Assembly (NCBI GenBank): GCA_034659015.1
Contig: JAYEGL010000001.1
Span: forward strand, 496,001 to 560,000
Source of the DNA: Maricaulis sp034659015
GTDB lineage: Bacteria; Pseudomonadota; Alphaproteobacteria; Caulobacterales; Maricaulaceae
Reading direction: 5' to 3'
Length of the DNA stretch: 64,000 nt
The notes under the pieces were generated by a model that ran no database searches, had not been told where the DNA came from, and was given only the letters and a program-made list of their open reading frames with translations. Below are positions 9,206 to 17,049 of this stretch, piece by piece. Within the stretch, counting starts at the first letter, position 1, and each line of letters starts with the position of its first letter. The position numbers and the translations under genes are program-made.

Positions 9206-9267
9206 TTGTATGCAATATGCTCTCTAATGGGCTTGATATATCGCTTATTCGATAATAATGCATACAA
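9206..9267. promoter_or_regulatory. Divergent purU/ligM promoter with 9-base inverted repeats
   Basis: TTGTATGCA (9206-9214) and its exact complement TGCATACAA (9259-9267) flank the promoter region. Each sits in a wider ATTGTATGCAWT sequence, which resembles operators of FadR/VanR-type GntR regulators. A possible -35 TTGATA is at 9233-9238. No GntR gene is in the window, so the regulator would be encoded elsewhere. Confidence 0.55.
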
Positions 9268-9290
9268 TAATAAATCGGGAGGAGGCCCCA

Positions 9291-10691
9291 ATGAGCCGTA
9301 AATCGCTCGAAGACGTCATTCGTGCGGCCGGAAACACGGTCGACCTGCTGCGCAATTCGCAGATCGGCGCCTATGTCTATCCGGTCGTGCCGACCGAGTT
9401 TTCCAACTGGCGCGACGAACAGCGTGCCTGGCGGGAAACCGCGGTCCTGTTCGACCAGTCGCATCACATGGTCGATCTGTTCATCGAGGGGCCGGACGCG
9501 CTGAAACTGCTGTCGGATACGGCGATCAACAGTTTCGCGAACTTCCGCGTCGACACGGCCAAGCAGTACGTGCCGTGCTCCTATGACGGGCATGTGATCG
9601 GCGACGGAATCCTGTTCTATCTGGCGGAAAACAAGTTCGTCTTCGTGGGGCGGGCGCCGTCGGCCAACTGGCTGATGTTCCATGCCGAGACCGGCGGATA
9701 CGATGTCGAGGTCCGCAAGGACGACCGCTCGCCCGGCGCGCCCATGGGCAAGGCGGTGACACGCGTGCACTACCGCTACCAGATCCAGGGCCCGAACGCG
9801 CAGCAGGTGATCGAGAAGCTCACCGGCGCGCCCATGCCCGACATCAAATTCTTCAATATGGGCCATATCGACATCAAGGGCCGCAAGGTGCGGGCGCTCC
9901 GCCACGGCATGGCCGGCGCGCCGGGCCTCGAGATCTGGGGGCCCTATGCCGAGGGCGCGGAAATCCGCGACGCCATCCTGGAGGCCGGTGCGGAGTTCGG
10001 CATCGTGCCGGTCGGTTCGCGCACCTACGCCACCAATACGCTGGAATCCGGCTGGATTCCGTCGCCCCTCCCGGCCGTCTATACCGGCGAGAAGATGAAG
10101 GCCTACCGCGAATGGCTGCCGGCCGACGGCTACGAAGCCATGGGATCGATCGGCGGCAGTTTCATGTCCGGGAATATCGAGGACTACTATCTCACGCCCT
10201 TCGAGCTGGGCTACGGACCCTTCATCAAGTTCGACCACGATTTCATCGGCCGCGAAGCGCTGGAAAGGATCGATCCGAAGACCCAGCGCCGCAAGGTCAC
10301 CCTGGCCTGGAACGGCGAGGACATGGCGCGGCTCTTCGCCTCCTATTTCGCAGGCGGGGAAAACGGGAAATTCTTCGACCTGCCGCTCGCCAACTATGCC
10401 TCCTCGAACTACGACGCCGTGCTGCACGGGGGCGAGCCGGTCGGTTTCTCCATGTTCACCGGCTACAGCTTCAACGAACGCACGGCGCTGTCCCTGGCCA
10501 CCATCGATCCGCGGGTCGAGATCGGCCAGGAGGTGACCGTCCTGTGGGGCGAGCCGGACGGCGGCACCGCCAAGACCACGGTCGAGCGTCACACGCAGTT
10601 CAAGATGCGCGCAGTGGTCAGCCCGGTGCCCTATTCCCGCGTCGCGCGTGAGCAATACGCTGCCGGATGGCGTACGGAGACGGCGGAATGA
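9291..10691 (+). CDS. ligM: Vanillate/3-O-methylgallate O-demethylase, THF-dependent (LigM)
   Basis: A 466-residue aminomethyltransferase-fold (GcvT-like) enzyme that transfers the methyl group of vanillate to tetrahydrofolate, giving protocatechuate and 5-methyl-THF. Long stretches agree with Sphingobium LigM as I remember it, for example RNSQIGAYVYPVV near the start (Tyr28 and Tyr30 in the substrate/folate region), FDQSHHMVDL, LRHGMAGAPGLEIWGPY, SGWIPSPLPAVYTG and VVSPVPYS near the end. A very strong ribosome site, GGGAGGAGG, precedes ATG 9291; an earlier in-frame ATG at 9258 lies in the operator and is rejected. metF lies directly downstream. It completes the ferulate-to-protocatechuate route with the genes at 519-5682. 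Confidence 0.95.
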   Translation: MSRKSLEDVIRAAGNTVDLLRNSQIGAYVYPVVPTEFSNWRDEQRAWRETAVLFDQSHHMVDLFIEGPDALKLLSDTAINSFANFRVDTAKQYVPCSYDGHVIGDGILFYLAENKFVFVGRAPSANWLMFHAETGGYDVEVRKDDRSPGAPMGKAVTRVHYRYQIQGPNAQQVIEKLTGAPMPDIKFFNMGHIDIKGRKVRALRHGMAGAPGLEIWGPYAEGAEIRDAILEAGAEFGIVPVGSRTYATNTLESGWIPSPLPAVYTGEKMKAYREWLPADGYEAMGSIGGSFMSGNIEDYYLTPFELGYGPFIKFDHDFIGREALERIDPKTQRRKVTLAWNGEDMARLFASYFAGGENGKFFDLPLANYASSNYDAVLHGGEPVGFSMFTGYSFNERTALSLATIDPRVEIGQEVTVLWGEPDGGTAKTTVERHTQFKMRAVVSPVPYSRVAREQYAAGWRTETAE

Positions 10692-10737
10692 CGGGCCCGG
10701 CTTTCCCGACCGCCCGCCGCGGACTTCGGTGCGAAGC

Positions 10738-11622
10738 ATGACAGCCCTGCCGCGCGCCGAACAAGCGGAACCCCGGACCGCGCTGGCGGAGCTTCTTCGC
10801 GGGTACAGCGTGGAAGTGACGACCCGCGACACGAAGTCCCTCGCCCAGGCACAGGCCGTGCTGCCGGCCGGTACCGAGGTGTTCGTCGCGGCTCTGCCGA
10901 AGGAGAAGGCCGGCCGCCAGGTCGATGTGGCGGCGGCCCTGCGCGCGATGGGTCATGTGCCCGTCCCCCACATTGTCGCGCGCAATATCGCCGACCGGGC
11001 GGAGCTGGACGCCGTCCTGGGGCGTCTGGTGCGGGAGGCCGGCGTGGACCGGGTCCTGGTGCTTGGCGGCGATCGCGACAGGCCTGCCGGAGCGTTTGAC
11101 AGCGCGCTCCAGCTGATCGAGACCGGCCTGTTCGAAGCGCACGGCATTTGCCGGATCTGCATCTCCGCCTATCCCGAAGGCCATCCCCGCATTCCCGATT
11201 CCGTGCTCGACTCGGCGCGGGCCGCCAAGCTGGCCCAGGCGGAGACACGCGGGCTTTCGGTGGAACTGGTCAGCCAGTTCTGCTTCGATGCGGCACCGGT
11301 CATCGCGCTGGCCGAGCGCCTGCGCGACGAGGGCTGCAAGGCCCGCCTGCGGGTTGGTGTGGCCGGCCCGGCCGACCGGGCAACGCTGATCAAGTATGCC
11401 ATGATCTGCGGTGTGGGCCCTTCGCTGCGGGCCCTGAAGGAACGCCAGGGGCTTGCCCTGACCATGTTGTCCGGGGAAACGCCCGAAGCCATGCTGGGGC
11501 AGGTCGCGGAAGCCTGCCGTCAGCAGCCCGATCTGCCGATTTCCGGCACACACTTTTTCACCTTCTCCTCGCTGGCTGAAAGTGCCCGCTGGGCGAACCG
11601 GTATTCGTCCATGGCCTCGTGA
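10738..11622 (+). CDS. metF: Methylenetetrahydrofolate reductase family protein
   Basis: A 294-residue TIM-barrel flavoprotein of the MetF family. Visible family features are EVTTRDTKS near the N-terminus, a PVPHIVARNI segment, VLVLGGDRDRPAG, ICISAYPEGHPRIPDS (the AxYPExH folate motif) and LVSQFCFDAAP (the QFFFD-type motif). It is diverged from housekeeping MetF. In this operon with ligM it should oxidise 5-methyl-THF back to 5,10-methylene-THF, as proposed for the metF-ligH-ligM locus of Sphingobium. I chose ATG 10738; a GTG at 10648 would overlap ligM by 44 bases and add an unconserved Arg-rich leader. The start is moderately certain. Confidence 0.85.
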   Translation: MTALPRAEQAEPRTALAELLRGYSVEVTTRDTKSLAQAQAVLPAGTEVFVAALPKEKAGRQVDVAAALRAMGHVPVPHIVARNIADRAELDAVLGRLVREAGVDRVLVLGGDRDRPAGAFDSALQLIETGLFEAHGICRICISAYPEGHPRIPDSVLDSARAAKLAQAETRGLSVELVSQFCFDAAPVIALAERLRDEGCKARLRVGVAGPADRATLIKYAMICGVGPSLRALKERQGLALTMLSGETPEAMLGQVAEACRQQPDLPISGTHFFTFSSLAESARWANRYSSMAS

Positions 11623-11812
11623 CGTCCCACAAGGCGTTCGGTACGGCATCCCGCATTCCGTTACGCGGCGCATCTCCGGCGCCGGCAAAGTTTCAGCGCG
11701 ACGTAGGCGTATTCCCGCTTTCAGAGACCGCCCGTCACTCTCCAATTCCGCGCCACTTCGCCGCCGCGTCCCACTGAGGCCCCTCGGTATCCCGCTGGCA
11801 CCATCGCGCCGC

Positions 11813-13915
11813 CTACCGGCCGCTGGCGTCTCCCTCGAGGGCTGCCGCCGGCAGGGGCTGCCAGTCATGGGGCGGGCGGCCGACATGGCGGGCATACCAG
11901 TCCAGCTCCGCATTGATGCGGAACAGGCGGTGGGACAGGTCCGAGAAGGAATGGCCTTCGCCCGGTGCCAGGTAGAGCCGGGTCTCCACGCCCAGATTGC
12001 GCAGCGCCTGGTAGAGCATGATCGACTGGGACGGGTGGACGCGTTCATCATTCTCGCCGGCAAAGATCAGGGTCGGCGTGGTCACCCGGTGCAGGTCGCG
12101 CAGCAGGGATTGCGGGTAGAAGACCTCCTCCAGCGCGCCCTCGGCCCAGGCATCGGCGCCGAAGAGCAGGCGCCGGGCCCCCCGTGTGTCGCTGGTCAGA
12201 TGGTGCATCGCCCAGTCGACGGCGCTGGCGCCGGTCGCGGCGGCGCGGAACCGGCCGGTCGTCGAGATCAGCCGGTTGGTCATGTGTCCGCCGGCACTCC
12301 AGCCGGACATGATCAGCCGGTCCGGATCGGCGCGTCCTGTCGCGACGAGATGGTCGACGCCGCTGAGCACGTCGGTATCGGAATGGGCGAAATAGGTGCC
12401 GTGCATGGCGCGCATGAAATCGTCGCCATAGCCCACACCGCCGCGATAGTTCACCCACAGCACGCCATAGCCCCGCGCCGCCAGAACGGGCACGTAGCGT
12501 CCCCATTTCCACTGGCCGAATTCGTCGGCCGACCGGGGGCCGCCATGGGCCTGAACCACAAGCGGCGGCGGGCTGTCGCCGTCGTGGCCGAGCGGCGGAA
12601 AATAGAACCCTTCGATGACCTGCCCGTCATCGCTCTGCCAGCGGATCAGCTGCTGTTCGGGGCGATGGAAGGGGGCCACTGTTGCAGCCCCGATCGTGGT
12701 CAGACGTGTGTCCTCCCCGTCGGGCGTGATGCGCCAGACATCGCCATTCGTGTCCGGCGTCTGGAAGAGGGCCATCACGGCTCCGCTGTCATCGACCGAC
12801 CAGTCCATCAGGCGGCGATCGCGCAAGGACAGCTCGGTGATCGCGCCGGTGTCCGCATCGATGCGCACCAGGCCGGAGCGCACGCCCGCGCGTACCGCCA
12901 CGATCAGGCTGCTCCCGTCCGGCGCCCAGGCCAGCCCGTCGACGTCGAAATCGACGTCCGTGGTGAGAATGCGCCGCTGTCCGCTTTCGATGTCCAGAAC
13001 GACCAGATTGTACTGCACATAGTCGAGCCCCGCCTCGGTGACGCGGGCGCGATAGGCGATGCGGCGGCCATTGGGCGACAGGGTCGCATGGCTCTCCATC
13101 CAGTCATTGTCGGTGACCTGCCGGAAGGATGCAGCGCCCGGCTGCGGGGTGTCGCTGACCCACAGTTCGCTGTCGTAGGCGGAGTCCAGATCGCCGGCCG
13201 GCGCGATGCGGATCATCAGCGTGCCGTTGGCGGCGATGTCGTAGCTGCGCACCGACCAGTTGCCCTGTGTCATGCGCTGGCTTTCGCCGGTTTCCGGGTC
13301 GACGCGCCAGAGGTGGCGGTGGCGGACGGTCTCGAAATAGGGATCGATCCGCGCGAAGCGATCGCGTTCCGCCTCGCTGTAGTCGTCGGTGGCGAGGAAG
13401 TAGATCCAGGCGCCGTCCGGCGACCAGGATATGCTGCGGACCGATGTCGGGTGGCGCGTCAGGCGGCGTAGCCCGGTGCCGTCCGGATCCGCCAGGAAGA
13501 CCTCGTCCCGGCTGCTGCCCTCGGGCGGCATGTCGACGGCAAGGCGCCGGCCGTCCGGCGAGATCGCGACGCTGTCGGCATCGTCGAGCGCGGGAAGGTG
13601 GTCCAGCGTGCCGGCCATGATGTCATAGCGCCAGTACTGGTCGATCCGCGCGTCCTCGGCCCAGTCGGCAATGGAACGCGTGACCAGGGCGCGGCGGCCG
13701 GAGGCGTGAAGATCGACATCGCTCAGCCGGGCCAGCGAAACCATGTCGACCGGTGTCATGTCGCGGTCGGCGGCGGGAATGGCGGGGCGCGCCTCCAGAC
13801 GTGTCGTGGCTTCCGTTGCGACGTCGGCGGCCGGGTTCTCGGCGGCGGTGGGGTGTGCACAGGCGGTCGCGGCCGCAAGGACGGCCACGGCAGGAAGAAG
13901 GGAACGAGCGAACAT
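11813..13915 (-). CDS. S9-family prolyl oligopeptidase-type peptidase, lipoprotein
   Basis: A 700-residue serine peptidase with an N-terminal beta-propeller (WD/Tolb-like blades such as ISPDGRRLAVDMP and WSPDGAWIYFLA, residues about 60-415) and a C-terminal alpha/beta-hydrolase domain. The catalytic triad is visible: Ser540 in GWSAGG, Asp623 in GENDERVHPSQS and His655 in GEGHSFSD. The leader has a lipobox-like ATAC with Cys19, so it is probably membrane-anchored in the periplasm. It follows a TBDR in the same orientation, which suggests that it cuts imported oligopeptides. A hairpin between the two genes (13968-14010) may reduce read-through. Confidence 0.9.
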   Translation of the reverse strand: MFARSLLPAVAVLAAATACAHPTAAENPAADVATEATTRLEARPAIPAADRDMTPVDMVSLARLSDVDLHASGRRALVTRSIADWAEDARIDQYWRYDIMAGTLDHLPALDDADSVAISPDGRRLAVDMPPEGSSRDEVFLADPDGTGLRRLTRHPTSVRSISWSPDGAWIYFLATDDYSEAERDRFARIDPYFETVRHRHLWRVDPETGESQRMTQGNWSVRSYDIAANGTLMIRIAPAGDLDSAYDSELWVSDTPQPGAASFRQVTDNDWMESHATLSPNGRRIAYRARVTEAGLDYVQYNLVVLDIESGQRRILTTDVDFDVDGLAWAPDGSSLIVAVRAGVRSGLVRIDADTGAITELSLRDRRLMDWSVDDSGAVMALFQTPDTNGDVWRITPDGEDTRLTTIGAATVAPFHRPEQQLIRWQSDDGQVIEGFYFPPLGHDGDSPPPLVVQAHGGPRSADEFGQWKWGRYVPVLAARGYGVLWVNYRGGVGYGDDFMRAMHGTYFAHSDTDVLSGVDHLVATGRADPDRLIMSGWSAGGHMTNRLISTTGRFRAAATGASAVDWAMHHLTSDTRGARRLLFGADAWAEGALEEVFYPQSLLRDLHRVTTPTLIFAGENDERVHPSQSIMLYQALRNLGVETRLYLAPGEGHSFSDLSHRLFRINAELDWYARHVGRPPHDWQPLPAAALEGDASGR

Positions 13916-13967
13916 GGGACCTTGGAAGGGCGCCCCGGCGGCGCCGCATGATTGGGGGAAAAGGGCA

Positions 13968-14010
13968 TCCGGCGTCCCCGTCTGCCAGGAGGCAGCGCGG
14001 TGACGCCGGA
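13968..14010 (-). terminator. Hairpin terminator or attenuator between TBDR and S9 peptidase
   Basis: On the minus strand TCCGGCGTC (14010-14002) pairs with GACGCCGGA (13976-13968); the loop can form a second small stem (CTGCC/GGCAG). It is followed by GGGCATTT-like sequence giving TGCCCTTTT on the minus strand. It could end the TBDR transcript or attenuate peptidase expression. Confidence 0.5.
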
Positions 14011-14032
14011 CGGTTCCGTCTCGGAGGAGAGA

Positions 14033-16924
14033 CTAGAAGGAGGAGCGGACGCCGACGTAGAACTGGCGGCCGATCAGATGGTTCTGCGGGCTGTTGATGT
14101 TCGAGCTGCTGCCCGTGTTGAAATTGCCCGGCATGAAGGGACCGATATTGTCGAACAGGTTGGTAACGCCGGCATACACGCTGGTCCGGCGGTCGTCGCC
14201 GAAACGGTAGCGGGCATAGATGTTCGACACGAACTGGTCGTCGGCCTTGAAGTAGTAGGGATCGTCCGGATCCACATCGAGGTCGTCGACCCCGCCCGAC
14301 TCGTAGCGCAGCGTGTAGCTGGCGTAGAACTCGCCACGCGACCAGGACAGGCGCGCCCGGGCCTCGTGGGTCGGGTCGTACATCGAACCGTTGGAGTCCT
14401 CGAGTTCGGGCTGACCGTTCTCGCCGATGAATTCGTACTCGTCGGCGAGGGAGCGCGAATAGCGCAGGTCGAGGCCGAATTCACCCGGCAGCGACGGGAC
14501 TTCGAAGTCCCAGAGAACCGAGACGTCGACCCCTTCGGACAGCAGCTCGTTGAGGTTCTCCTCACGGTTGATCACCTCGATCACGTCGCCGTTCGAGGCA
14601 TCCCGGGTGATCACGTCGCAGAAGCGGTTATTGGGGAAGTTCGGCGACCCGTAGCACAGATCCACGGTGGTCTGGGTCGATACTGCTCCGATCGCGTCTT
14701 CGACGCGGATATTGTAGTAATCCACGATGAAGGTCAGGTCCTCGGCAAACGCCGGGGCCCAGACGGCGCCGACCGTGAACGTGTCTGCGGTCTCTTCCTT
14801 GAGCGTGTTGTTGCCCGCGTTCGGCGCATAGACCGATCCGTCGAAATCCGCCGGTGCGCCGTCATAGTCGGGATCGGCGAAATAGGCCTGCACGCCCGGC
14901 TCCGACTGGCAGTTGGCCGTGATCACGGCCGGGTCGAAATCGCTTCCCGGCGGTGCCGTGATGCCCGTGCCGTCCGGCAGCAGCCCGTCGCACGGGTCGT
15001 TGAGGCTGTCGAAGTCCTGGCGCGGGGCCGAGAAGAACTCCGTGATCGTCGGCGCGCGCTGCGACCGCGAATACTGGCCGCGCAGACGCAGCGTGTCGGT
15101 CGGCTGCCAGTAGCCGCCGGCATTGTAGGAATAGATCGTGCCGATGGTGGAATAATCGGCGATCCGGGCGGCCAGCTGGGCCGTGACCGTCTCGACGATC
15201 GGGATCTCGACCTCAGCGAAGGCTTCGATGACATCGAAGCTCGCCTCGATCTCGGGGACGACCGAGAGGCTGGTGGTTTCTTCCAGGACGATGTCGTCGA
15301 CATCGGTGTCCTGGGTTTCCTCGCGCCACTCCGCACCGAAGGCCGCGACGACCGCACCGGCAGGGAGTTCGAACAGCGCGCCGTCCATGGAGCCGCCGAT
15401 CACGATCTGCTCGCGGACCTGGCGGAGATGCCCCTCGATCTCGATGTATTCGAGCATTTCCGGCGTGATGGAGCCCTCGCCGAAGATGTCCAGCGGCACG
15501 CAGCCATCCGCACGGGCCTCGGCATTGACGCACCGATAGCCGCCACTGCCGTCCGGCTCGATGTCCAGCGCGTAGTGAATGTTCAGATAGTTCAGATTAT
15601 TGCCCTGGATCTGGTTCTGTTCGAACCGGCCATAGGTGGCGAAGGTCGTCCAGTGCCAGGTCTCGCCGAACTCGCCGTCCAGCCCGAAGGCGAAGCGGGC
15701 GGTCTCGCGCTCATTGTCGCGGGTTTCCTGTCCCGCCTCGACGAAGCGGCGATACCAGCTGACCGAGCCGGAGCGGGTCTCCTCGACCGCGGGCGGAATG
15801 AAGGGGTGATCGGCGGCGATGTAGCCGATGTCGAAGGAGTTGTCGGCCGGGCCGACATCGGTGGAGTAGATGGCGGATTCGTAGGAGCCCTCGTACAGGC
15901 TGTCGACACGCGACCAGAGCACATCGCCGAAGACCTCGATCCGCGGCGCGACCTCGTAGCGGCCGCGAAGTGCGCCGGTCCAGGCGGTCACCTCCGGCGA
16001 CAGCGTGCGGCCGGGGCGGAAATTGAACCCGTCGATGTCGGTCTCGAAGGCATCCGAGGGATCCCGGCCGTCGGGCAGCAGGGATTTGTCATTGTACCAC
16101 ACGCCGTCGATGTTCCAGGCGTCGTCGCCCTCGAAGCGGCCGCCCGGCAGGTAGGAGCTGAGGTAGGTGTCGTTGAATTCGCCGTCGCCGGACCAGTCGT
16201 CGAAGCGCAGGGAGTCCGGGCGCGTCGCGTCGGCATAGACCGGCGTTTCGTGATCATAGCTCAGGGCGAACATGACATTGCCGCGGCCTTCGTCGAAATT
16301 GCGGCCCATGGTCAGCTCGACCGTGGTCTCTTCCTCGCCGCTGGCATCGGCCCAGCCGTAACGGGCGTTGACCTCGATGCCCTCCATGTCGCGCTCGAGG
16401 ATGATGTTGGCCACGCCGGCGATCGCGTCGGAGCCGTAGATCGCCGAGGCGCCGCCCGTGGTGACCTCGATGGATTGCACGAAGCCGGCGGGAATCGTCT
16501 GCAGGCTGACGCGTTCGCCATTGCCCGAATTCGACACGGCCCGGCGGCCGTTGATCAGCACCAGCGTCCGGCTGGAGCCCAGGCCGCGCAGATTGACCGT
16601 CGACAGGCCGGAGTTCTGGATGGAAAGCTCCGTGTTCTCGGGCGACAGGCTGGGATCGACGCCGGGAATTTCCGTCAGCAGCTCGCCGATATCGACCGTG
16701 CCGGCCTCATTGATGTCGTCCGTGGTGAAGATCTGGGTCGGGATGGCCGTCGTCGCATTGGAGCGGTGAATGCGCGAGCCCGTCACGACGATCGTGTCTT
16801 CGCTCGACGCTGCCGTGGTGTCCTGCGCCACTGCGGCGCCGCTCAGAAGCAGGGTCGCGATCGACACGCCACTCATCAGAAGTCCGCGCCCGTGTTTTCC
16901 GCGGCTCCGGTTTGCCAAACTCAT
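14033..16924 (-). CDS. TonB-dependent receptor, VTGSRI subfamily (TBDR 1 of the sigma-controlled unit)
   Basis: A 963-residue receptor. The signal peptide ends near GAAVAQ (residues 30-34), followed by the TonB-box-like DTIVVTGSRI. The plug contains NLRGLGSSRTLVLINGRRAV and GGASAIYGSDAIAGVANI, and the barrel ends in Phe. GAGGGG lies 7 bases before ATG 16924. The plug is clearly related to that of the STN-domain receptor upstream, so the two are paralogs, but this one lacks an STN domain and so probably only transports. A peptidase follows, which favours a peptide ligand. Large, polar plug-containing receptors of this type are common in sphingomonads and Caulobacterales. Confidence 0.9.
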   Translation of the reverse strand: MSLANRSRGKHGRGLLMSGVSIATLLLSGAAVAQDTTAASSEDTIVVTGSRIHRSNATTAIPTQIFTTDDINEAGTVDIGELLTEIPGVDPSLSPENTELSIQNSGLSTVNLRGLGSSRTLVLINGRRAVSNSGNGERVSLQTIPAGFVQSIEVTTGGASAIYGSDAIAGVANIILERDMEGIEVNARYGWADASGEEETTVELTMGRNFDEGRGNVMFALSYDHETPVYADATRPDSLRFDDWSGDGEFNDTYLSSYLPGGRFEGDDAWNIDGVWYNDKSLLPDGRDPSDAFETDIDGFNFRPGRTLSPEVTAWTGALRGRYEVAPRIEVFGDVLWSRVDSLYEGSYESAIYSTDVGPADNSFDIGYIAADHPFIPPAVEETRSGSVSWYRRFVEAGQETRDNERETARFAFGLDGEFGETWHWTTFATYGRFEQNQIQGNNLNYLNIHYALDIEPDGSGGYRCVNAEARADGCVPLDIFGEGSITPEMLEYIEIEGHLRQVREQIVIGGSMDGALFELPAGAVVAAFGAEWREETQDTDVDDIVLEETTSLSVVPEIEASFDVIEAFAEVEIPIVETVTAQLAARIADYSTIGTIYSYNAGGYWQPTDTLRLRGQYSRSQRAPTITEFFSAPRQDFDSLNDPCDGLLPDGTGITAPPGSDFDPAVITANCQSEPGVQAYFADPDYDGAPADFDGSVYAPNAGNNTLKEETADTFTVGAVWAPAFAEDLTFIVDYYNIRVEDAIGAVSTQTTVDLCYGSPNFPNNRFCDVITRDASNGDVIEVINREENLNELLSEGVDVSVLWDFEVPSLPGEFGLDLRYSRSLADEYEFIGENGQPELEDSNGSMYDPTHEARARLSWSRGEFYASYTLRYESGGVDDLDVDPDDPYYFKADDQFVSNIYARYRFGDDRRTSVYAGVTNLFDNIGPFMPGNFNTGSSSNINSPQNHLIGRQFYVGVRSSF

Positions 16925-17016
16925 TCGAAATCCCCTCTGGTTTCAGCGCCGTCCCCTCGACTGTGCGCAATGTTGGTAGAGGGGAGACACGCGAGGGCGT
17001 CTTTCGGGTACCTGCG

Positions 17017-17043
17017 ATGTCGCAAAATGTCGCGTAATGTGAC
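17017..17043 (-). promoter_or_regulatory. ATGTCGC repeats before TBDR 1
   Basis: Plus-strand ATGTCGC occurs at 17017-17023 and 17027-17033, with a degenerate third copy (AATGTGACGC) from about 17035, at a 10-base period. The core AAATGTCGC also occurs once before the STN-domain receptor (20343-20351). Both lie about 80-110 bases before a receptor start on the minus strand, so they are candidates for the ECF sigma promoter or a shared regulator site. Confidence 0.4.
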
Positions 17044-17049
17044 GCAGGC

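Noticed and set aside
8295..10832. Possible fusion of purU with an upstream domain (open frame of 845 codons)
   Set aside because: The upstream part is antisense to ligM. PurU has a normal N-terminus at ATG 9155 with GGAGGAG in front.
11623..11812. Possible terminator or small gene between metF and the S9 peptidase
   Set aside because: I found no clean stem with a T run and no frame with a credible start. The stretch of 190 bases is left unannotated.
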